From contig DATLAN010000333.1 in the NCBI GenBank assembly GCA_035527455.1, positions 1 to 8,408 on the forward strand: a stretch of DNA of 8,408 bases, written 5' to 3'. Every line of letters begins with the position of its first letter. Position 1 is the first letter of the stretch. Positions 1 to 5,055 of this stretch are shown here, one piece after another. The position numbers and the translations under genes were made by a program. Origin of the DNA: DATLAN01 sp035527455 (GTDB lineage Bacteria > Planctomycetota > Planctomycetia > Pirellulales > Thermoguttaceae). The notes under the pieces were generated by a model, which saw only the letters and a program-made list of their open reading frames with translations, did not search any database and was not told the DNA's origin.

Positions 1-157
1 GCCATCCACTCTCGAACGTCGGGTGGTTCTTGCTGCCAATAACAGAGCCAGTCGAAAACTCGCTTCGAACAGCTTTTCGACTTCGATTCCCTCTCGGGAC
101 ACCGAAGACACTCGTCCAAAAGTTCTTTGTTTAGTTACTAGGGTATCATACTCCGGT

Positions 158-182
158 TTGGTGGCGGCACCAACCGCCACCA
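158..182. other. Hairpin with two alternative, mutually exclusive stems
   Basis: A perfect 9-bp inverted repeat, TGGTGGCGG (159-167) and CCGCCACCA (174-182), encloses a 6-nt loop. An overlapping inverted repeat, TTGGTG (158-163) and CACCAA (168-173), forms a competing 6-bp stem around GCGG. No run of T follows on either strand, so it is not a standard intrinsic terminator. The role is unknown. It could be a structured element in the leader or trailer of an RNA outside the window, or chance pairing in GC-rich DNA. Confidence 0.35.
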
Positions 183-489
183 TCCATCCCTTGATTCTAT
201 ATCTTAACAGAGTTTCCGCAAACTGCAACTGCCGAGAACCGACCGCCGCAAGATAACCCAAGATCTGGACAGAAGTTAGGAGTTTCGTCCGGGGGAAATG
301 GGAAGAATGAAGGGGCTTTTCGGCTTGGCGTGCGGCAGGATGGCAAAAGTCCACCCAAAGTGGCCGAATTCTCTCAAGGCTCTTTTTTTCGGCAATTCCC
401 GCCGCCTACCGGACACAAGTTCGATGGACGGGAGGAACTGGGAAAAGAGAATACCTCGAACAGGTGGGCCGCGGTGTGGGGAAGATGGG

Positions 490-518
490 TTGACGTATCG
501 CGGATTTCCGTCTGCAAT
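490..518 (+). promoter_or_regulatory. Candidate sigma70-type promoter for tilS
   Basis: TTGACG (490-495, five of six consensus matches) is followed after 17 bp by TGCAAT (513-518, four of six). Transcription would start near 525 and give a leader of roughly 60 nt before the ATG at 588. The -10 box is weak, and planctomycete promoters are not well enough characterised for this to be more than a plausible call. Confidence 0.3.
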
Positions 519-573
519 TTCTCTGTTGGCATCCCTCCGGCTGGAATTCCGACCTCCGTATCCCACGCCCCTG

Positions 574-610
574 CACCCGATCGAAGCATGTCCCTTCACC
601 CGATCGAAGC
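574..610 (+). repeat. 14-bp direct repeat flanking the tilS start codon
   Basis: CACCCGATCGAAGC occurs at 574-587 and again at 597-610, an offset of 23 bp. With one mismatch the match extends 3 bp further upstream. The first copy ends directly before the ATG and the second encodes HPIEA at residues 4-8 of TilS. It looks like a small tandem duplication across the start. An alternative is that the two copies are sites for one regulator. Confidence 0.6.
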
Positions 611-1688
611 CAAATTGGCCGCTGCCTGGCCGCCCCAGACATGGCAGGACGTGACCGTGCTCTTGGCCGTTTCCGGCGGGGCCGATAGCGTGGCGCTGTT
701 GCGCGCCATGACGGCACTGAAAACCGACGGCGAGGGTCGGCTCGCGGTCGCGCATTTCAACCACCATTTGCGAGAAGATGAGTCCGCGGCGGACGAGGCG
801 TTCGTAGGCGACCTCTGCAGGCGGCTCGAAATCCCCTGCGAAGTGGGCCATGGCCGGCCCGACGAGTTGACCGGCTGCGGCGGCGACGGACTGGAGGCCG
901 CGGCTCGCACGGTCCGCTACGAGTTTCTCGCCGCGACGGCCGCCCGACTCGGGGCCCGGTACGTCGTCACGGCCCACACGGCCGACGACCAGGCCGAGAC
1001 GATCCTGCACCGGATCATCCGCGGCACGGGCATCGGGGGCCTGCGAGGGATGGCCCGGGCGAGGTTGCTTCGCTTGCCGTTTCTCGAAATGGACGAGGCG
1101 GAGGAGGCGTCCGACGAGCCTGCCGACCGGGCTGCGACGCTGCCCCCCGCCACCACCACGCTGATCCGGCCGCTGTTGGAGATGCGTCGGTCGGAGTTGG
1201 TGGCTTATCTGGACGACCTCGGGCAGCCCTATCGATCCGATTCGAGCAACGCCGACGTGCGTTTCACGCGAAACCGCATCCGCCATGAACTCCTGCCCCG
1301 ATTGGCCGAGCAGTTCAATTCCGCCGTGGTCGATGCTTTGTTGCGCCTGGGCACGTTGGCCGACGAGGCGCAGGCGGCGGTCGACTGGATGGTGGACGAT
1401 CTGATCCAGCGGTGCGTGACGGTGAAGGATGCCGGCGCGATCGTGATCGACGGCCGGCCGATGACCGAACTGCCCCGCTATCTGGTCCGCGAGTTGCTCA
1501 TCGCGGTTTGGCGCCGCCGCACGTGGCCGATGCAGGCGATGGGGTTTGCCCAATGGGACCAACTGGCCGAGATGCTCATCAACTGCTGCAAGACCGAGTC
1601 CTCGTCTGCCGGCAAGCAAATGTTCCCCGGCAGCATCCTGGCCGAGGCAGCGCGCGGGCAGTTGTGCCTCTCGCGTGTCGAGCAATAG
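588..1688 (+). CDS. tilS: tRNA(Ile)-lysidine synthetase TilS
   Basis: The cytoplasmic 366-residue enzyme should convert C34 of tRNA(Ile)(CAU) to lysidine using ATP and lysine, so that the tRNA is charged with isoleucine and reads AUA. The N-terminal PP-loop ATPase signature SGGADS is at residues 30-34 and just before, after the hydrophobic strand VTVLLAV. Further family motifs follow: HFNHHLR (57-62), TAHTADDQAET (about 128-138), GTGIGGLRGM (about 147-155), IRPLLEMRRSEL (193-204) and SNADVRFTRNRIRHELLP (220-237). The ATG at 588 puts the PP-loop about 30 residues in, as is usual for the family. The frame stays open upstream, but that extension has no similarity to TilS. No clear SD precedes the ATG, which is not unusual in planctomycetes. 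An acidic/Ala-rich insert lies at about 167-191. The C-terminus is short: E. coli TilS is about 430 residues, and I do not see a typical C-terminal substrate-recognition domain. Transcription probably ends at the hairpin starting about 37 bp after the stop. Confidence 0.93.
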   Translation: MSLHPIEAKLAAAWPPQTWQDVTVLLAVSGGADSVALLRAMTALKTDGEGRLAVAHFNHHLREDESAADEAFVGDLCRRLEIPCEVGHGRPDELTGCGGDGLEAAARTVRYEFLAATAARLGARYVVTAHTADDQAETILHRIIRGTGIGGLRGMARARLLRLPFLEMDEAEEASDEPADRAATLPPATTTLIRPLLEMRRSELVAYLDDLGQPYRSDSSNADVRFTRNRIRHELLPRLAEQFNSAVVDALLRLGTLADEAQAAVDWMVDDLIQRCVTVKDAGAIVIDGRPMTELPRYLVRELLIAVWRRRTWPMQAMGFAQWDQLAEMLINCCKTESSSAGKQMFPGSILAEAARGQLCLSRVEQ

Positions 1689-1718
1689 TCCCTCATGCCG
1701 CTTGCGGCTTCGCCGCGC

Positions 1719-1760
1719 AAAAAAAGACGCGGCCCGCCAAAGCGGGCCGCGTCGCGTTTT
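1719..1760. terminator. Bidirectional intrinsic terminator between tilS and the permease gene
   Basis: A perfect 12-bp stem, GACGCGGCCCGC (1726-1737) and GCGGGCCGCGTC (1742-1753), closes a 4-nt loop (CAAA). On the minus strand the stem is followed directly by seven T (plus-strand A run 1719-1725), an excellent terminator for the permease gene, whose stop is about 45 bp upstream on that strand. On the plus strand it is followed by GCG and then TTTT (1757-1760), so it can also end tilS transcripts, though with a weaker tract. Its position between two convergent genes fits a shared terminator. Confidence 0.85.
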
Positions 1761-1798
1761 CATTCTCTCAAGCCATTCGCCCGAGCAAGTCGAGCCGC

Positions 1799-3382
1799 TC
1801 AATCTCCAGCCGTTTGCGGCATTTCCAGCTTCCTGCTTTCCAGCCCGGCCTTGGCCAGCACGATATACAGCACAAAGCCGACGATCAGCGCCGCCACGGA
1901 CGGACAGGGGACACCCACGGCGATGTCGGGAATCTTTGCCTTATCGGCCACCAGATCGATGGCTCCCACGACGAAGCCGACGGCCCAGGAGATCCAGCCG
2001 GCCGGATTGAACGCGGCCCGCGGCCCGGCCCATTTCCTGCCGGACAACAAGAAGTCGGCCAGCATGGCGCCGCAGATCGGACCGAAGGACGCGCCGATCA
2101 CCAGGAAGACGGCCTCGGCCTGTCCGGCCCAACCACTGACGGCCAGCGCGACGGCGCACAGGGTGCCCAGCCCGACCGAGATCCACGGGCTGACGTTGGG
2201 CATGGTCGTCTTGAAGCTGTTCGCGGCGATGAAGGCGGGGAAACACGCCGGGGCAAAAGCGGAAATGGCCAAGAGGAACAACAGCCACTTCGCCGGCGTC
2301 AGGCCCAAGAACGCGTCCCCTTGGAAAATGACCTTCATCACTTCCACGGCGTCGAGTTGGCCCACTTCGGCGGCGGGAATCAGACCGGCCCCGTACGCCC
2401 CGGCGACGATCAGCACGGCCGCTCCGCCGGCGAACACCGTGGCCCCGACAATGCCGACCAGTCCGCCGGCCTGCACGTCGGCGGAGTTTCGGCTGTTCAT
2501 GCCGAAGTCGACTCCCGCAGCCCCGGCCGTGGCAAAGAACCCGACGATAATGCCCGGCAGGAGCAGAAGCACACCCAATCCGTCGAGCGGGTCTTTCTTA
2601 GCGACGCCCTCTGCCGCTTCGAGGTTCTTCTTTGCTTTGGTCACTTCCTTGTCAGCCTCGGCCTTTTCGTCATCCGTCGTGGCGGCAGCCAACGCGACTT
2701 CTGCTTCGGCCTTGGCCTCGGTCTTGACAACTACGGCCTTCGCTGCCGTTGCCTTGATGTCCTCCTGACTGAAGTCCCCCAGTCCACCGGCGGTTTTCAC
2801 CAACAGGATGATCAAGATTACCAGCGGGATCAACGGCATGTAGGTAGCCACCTTGGCGACGTACTGAATGCCCTTGAGCCCGATGAACACGGCCAGAAGG
2901 ATGTAAGCGACGGCCATCAGCGCGTGCAGCACGTTCGGCGTGAAGATCGCCGCATCGTTGGCCTCCGGCGCAATGTCGAAGCAGTTGCAGATCAGCTTGA
3001 CGGTGAAGAACGCGTTGACCGCCAGCCAGCCGAACTGCAGACACCCCATCAGGAAGCCCGGCATGATGAAGCCGCCTTTGACTCCGTACGTTGACGTTCC
3101 CACCACGTACAAGGGCAACCCGGTCTTCTGCCCCAAGAGCCCCGGTACCAAGTAGGTGCCGAAATGGCAGATCAAGGCCCCGATGATCACGCCCAACACG
3201 GCGACGGCCACGCCCGCGGCAAGCGCTCCGCCGGGAGTCGGGCTGCCCGATACCATCCCTTTCCAAAACACGAACCACAGCATGATGCCCGCGTACGTCG
3301 GCGCGATGTTCTTCTGCCACGCGGCGCGGGCATTCTGCGGCACGGGCTTCGCCGCTGCCACATAATCCGGTAGAGATGCCAT
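1799..3382 (-). CDS. NCS1-family nucleobase permease (CodB-like) with hydrophilic insert
   Basis: This inner-membrane protein of 527 residues probably imports cytosine or a related nucleobase by cation symport. Similarity to E. coli CodB is visible by eye. PVPQNAR (13-19) matches CodB PVPQSAR. TG-P-Y-(15-20)-GVKG, then G-LQFGW (about 87-119), matches the CodB TG...FGVKG...QVGW stretch. DFG-N-RN (292-299) matches its DF-RFGRN, and GPICGAMLADFLLSGRKW (434-451) matches PPVGGVIIADYLMNRRRY. About 12 hydrophobic helices can be placed. The odd feature is residues about 204-267, an Ala/Lys/Glu/Asp-rich, probably helical stretch between the fifth and sixth helices; CodB has only about 20 residues there. 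The start at 3382 is chosen because an AGGAGT SD (plus 3389-3394) lies 6 bp upstream, and the longer in-frame extension lacks membrane-protein character. The exact substrate is not resolved, since other NCS1 permeases (hydroxymethylpyrimidine, purines, hydantoin) share the fold. No deaminase gene is adjacent. Confidence 0.88.
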   Translation of the reverse strand: MASLPDYVAAAKPVPQNARAAWQKNIAPTYAGIMLWFVFWKGMVSGSPTPGGALAAGVAVAVLGVIIGALICHFGTYLVPGLLGQKTGLPLYVVGTSTYGVKGGFIMPGFLMGCLQFGWLAVNAFFTVKLICNCFDIAPEANDAAIFTPNVLHALMAVAYILLAVFIGLKGIQYVAKVATYMPLIPLVILIILLVKTAGGLGDFSQEDIKATAAKAVVVKTEAKAEAEVALAAATTDDEKAEADKEVTKAKKNLEAAEGVAKKDPLDGLGVLLLLPGIIVGFFATAGAAGVDFGMNSRNSADVQAGGLVGIVGATVFAGGAAVLIVAGAYGAGLIPAAEVGQLDAVEVMKVIFQGDAFLGLTPAKWLLFLLAISAFAPACFPAFIAANSFKTTMPNVSPWISVGLGTLCAVALAVSGWAGQAEAVFLVIGASFGPICGAMLADFLLSGRKWAGPRAAFNPAGWISWAVGFVVGAIDLVADKAKIPDIAVGVPCPSVAALIVGFVLYIVLAKAGLESRKLEMPQTAGD

Positions 3383-3388
3383 AAGCTT

Positions 3389-3394
3389 ACTCCT
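3389..3394 (-). promoter_or_regulatory. Ribosome binding site of the permease gene
   Basis: AGGAGT on the minus strand lies 6 bp before the ATG ending at 3382. It fixes that ATG as the start rather than the open-frame extension upstream. Confidence 0.7.
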
Positions 3395-3482
3395 ACAAAG
3401 GTAACAAAACCAAAACGGGACCAAGCCGGTCGGACCGCGGCGCACGGACCGATGCCGGTAATGCTGCCTGGATACGTGCCTG

Positions 3483-3510
3483 AGTATATCGGCTGAGGCA
3501 GGGAAGTAAA
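3483..3510 (-). promoter_or_regulatory. Candidate sigma70-type promoter for the permease gene
   Basis: On the minus strand TTTACT (plus 3505-3510) and TATACT (plus 3483-3488) are separated by 16 bp; the -10 matches consensus at five of six positions and the -35 at four of six. Transcription would start near 3476 and leave a leader of about 95 nt ahead of the ATG at 3382. That leader contains an imperfect GC-rich inverted repeat (CCGGTCGG at 3426-3433 against CCGATGCCGG at 3449-3458), which may be regulatory or chance. Confidence 0.45.
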
Positions 3511-3640
3511 CTACCCCGGGGGACCGGATTTCGGACGTTGCCCGTGGTTTTGGCCGCGTCAAGGAGGGGAACTGGGGAAGATGTGTGTGGTTTTCATGCG
3601 AATACTCGGCTACACTATAGAAATCAAGTTTTCAGTCTCC

Positions 3641-3645
3641 AGGAG
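3641..3645 (+). promoter_or_regulatory. Ribosome binding site of the zinc-ribbon/TM protein gene
   Basis: AGGAG is separated by 6 bp from the ATG at 3652. It supports that start over in-frame codons from 3538 on. An AT-rich TACACTATAG at 3611-3620 could hold a -10 element about 35-40 bp before the start codon, but no good -35 partner is visible. Confidence 0.65.
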
Positions 3646-3651
3646 CCGTGC

Positions 3652-5055
3652 ATGTCCATCATTTCCAACTGCCCCAAGTGCCAGCAGCCGGTCAGGGTCC
3701 CGGACGAACTGGACTTGGCCACCGAGGTCCGCTGCCCACTGTGCGAGGCGGAATATCTCCTGAGCGAGGCGATGGCCGAGGTCCCGCCCGCGTTGATCCC
3801 CATCGGGCAGCCCCAGGCGGTAGCCCCCGTGTCCGAGTCGGTCGAAGTCGGACTGATAGCCGAAACCCCTCTCGACGAGGGTCCCATGCTCGACATCTGG
3901 CGGACGGCCGATGCCACGCCGCAGATCGATACGGGCGCCGTCGCCGAAGACCCTTCCGCGATCGACACCGGTCCCGCCATCGATACGGGCGAGGAGTCCG
4001 TCGATACCGGCGCGTTTGCGGGGTTTGGAGAAGGGGGATCGGGCGCGGCCGTGCCGACGACCCGCCCTGTTACCGCCCGTCCGCGGACAAAGCGGAAACA
4101 GAAAAGCGCACTGCGGCAGATCCTCGAAATCGTACTGGGCGGGGTCGCCGGGTTGTTGATCGCCGTCTACATCGGTTCCTGGTGCGGGCTGGGAATCCCC
4201 AAGCTCCCCCTGCCGTTTCTCCCGCACACGAAACACTGGTTCCAGAGCGGAGATGAGTCGGGCAACGGAGACGGCAAGACGCAGCAAAGCCCTGAGGAGA
4301 ACAAGAGCCCACAGGCTGCAAGCGATCCGAAGACGCCCGAACTTCCCCCGGACGACACCGCCCCGTTGCTCGCCGGCCCAAATACACCCGACCCGCTCGG
4401 CCCCGATCCGTTCCTGACCCCCGATCCGCTGATCGACCCGGTTCCGCCCCCGTTGACGGACCTGCTGCCCAAGCCACGCGTACTCCCGCCGGATTACATC
4501 GGGCCGCGCGACCCGCCGCTGATCAGTTCGGCCGAGTTGGGCGCCGCGCTGGGCGAGGCCAATGAAGCCATCCGCGGCGAAGAGGCCGTCGGAGAGGTGA
4601 CCGCCGACAACTACGCGTTGTTTTGCCGGTTGGGGTACCTGGTGACGTTCGTCGACCCCAGCGGTCCTCAAGTGAGCGATCGCAAGCGGGCGATCGAAGG
4701 ACTTCTGGAAGACATCGGCCAGATGCCCGGACAGCAATCGGAAATCGCCGGCTTGGCCCAAGGCGTGTTGGACGACGAGGCCCGACTCGAAGAAGGCATC
4801 CTCTTGGCCGGCACCGTGACGGCCGCCGCGATCGATGACGCGAAGCAACTGCAAGGGGCCGTCGTCGAACTGGCCGGGCTCTCGACGAAGGTCACCGTGC
4901 TGAGCAAGCCGGCACTTTCCATCGCCGAGGGCGACAGCGTCCTGATCTTGGGCAGCATCGTCGAGGACCCGAGCGAGAATCTCGTCGGTCACGCCAGCGC
5001 CAAGGAGGTAGTCGTCTGGGGCAGCCTGGCGGCCGTTTTGCCGACAAACAACTAA
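3652..5055 (+). CDS. Zinc-ribbon, single-TM protein with possible C-terminal OB-like domain
   Basis: The 467-residue protein has no function I can name. The N-terminus is a zinc ribbon of the CPxC-(17)-CPxC type: Cys7, Cys10, Cys28 and Cys31, with a VPDE linker as in MJ0042-like ribbons. A low-complexity segment follows in which xDTG recurs four times (residues 92-120). A basic patch (RPRTKRKQK, 143-151) precedes one TM helix (about 157-178, with GGVAGLLIAVYIGSW). The basic patch on the N-side suggests that the ribbon is cytoplasmic and the C-terminal two thirds are extracytoplasmic. A Pro/Asp-rich stretch (about 228-290, with PDP repeats) leads to a folded C-terminal region (about 292-463). 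Its end, GTVTAA...VELAG...KVTVLSK...GDSVLILGSIV, could be an OB-type beta barrel. Ribbon-TM-unknown proteins of this build are, from memory, common in Pirellulales. It is divergent from the permease gene and overlaps the protease gene tail to tail. The start is set by the SD and by the ribbon lying at the N-terminus. Confidence 0.8.
   Translation: MSIISNCPKCQQPVRVPDELDLATEVRCPLCEAEYLLSEAMAEVPPALIPIGQPQAVAPVSESVEVGLIAETPLDEGPMLDIWRTADATPQIDTGAVAEDPSAIDTGPAIDTGEESVDTGAFAGFGEGGSGAAVPTTRPVTARPRTKRKQKSALRQILEIVLGGVAGLLIAVYIGSWCGLGIPKLPLPFLPHTKHWFQSGDESGNGDGKTQQSPEENKSPQAASDPKTPELPPDDTAPLLAGPNTPDPLGPDPFLTPDPLIDPVPPPLTDLLPKPRVLPPDYIGPRDPPLISSAELGAALGEANEAIRGEEAVGEVTADNYALFCRLGYLVTFVDPSGPQVSDRKRAIEGLLEDIGQMPGQQSEIAGLAQGVLDDEARLEEGILLAGTVTAAAIDDAKQLQGAVVELAGLSTKVTVLSKPALSIAEGDSVLILGSIVEDPSENLVGHASAKEVVVWGSLAAVLPTNN
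3925..4011 (+). repeat. Degenerate xDTG repeats in the zinc-ribbon protein linker
   Basis: IDTG, IDTG, IDTG and VDTG occur at residues 92-95, 104-107, 110-113 and 117-120. Spacing is irregular (12, 6 and 7 residues). The segment lies in the presumed cytoplasmic linker between zinc ribbon and membrane helix. The even Asp-Thr-Gly pattern could be a short binding or phosphorylation motif; this is inference only. Confidence 0.6.
5052..5055. other. Four-base tail-to-tail overlap of convergent stop codons
   Basis: The bases CTAA carry TAA (5053-5055), the stop of the plus-strand zinc-ribbon gene, and TAG on the minus strand (plus 5052-5054), the stop of the protease gene. There is no intergenic space, and no hairpin with a T tract is visible close by. 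Transcripts of each gene must therefore run into the other or end by a factor-dependent mechanism. Confidence 0.9.

Larger units (their letters stand above)
1..587. other. Non-coding stretch upstream of tilS
   Basis: No convincing gene is seen here. Short open frames exist on both strands, but they have no recognisable domain, no clear ribosome binding site, and peptides with the Arg/Pro/Ser-rich look of chance frames in GC-rich DNA. The tilS frame stays open back to about 330, but that extension has no family similarity and spans a promoter-like sequence, so I do not treat it as coding. The left part (about 1-250) is less GC-rich than the rest of the window. It contains a 9-bp-stem hairpin (159-182). 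The right part contains a candidate sigma70-type promoter (490-518) and a near-duplicate segment at the tilS start. Confidence 0.6.

Noticed and set aside
330..587. In-frame N-terminal extension of tilS
   Set aside because: No TilS family similarity, no ribosome binding site, and it covers a promoter-like sequence. The ATG at 588 gives the usual distance to the PP-loop.
276..1802. Minus-strand 508-codon frame opposite tilS
   Set aside because: The plus strand carries unmistakable TilS motifs. The antisense product is Arg/Gly/His-rich without domains.
1412..3094. Plus-strand 560-codon frame running from tilS into the permease region
   Set aside because: It crosses the bidirectional terminator and is antisense to a clear NCS1 permease; the composition is typical of a shadow frame.
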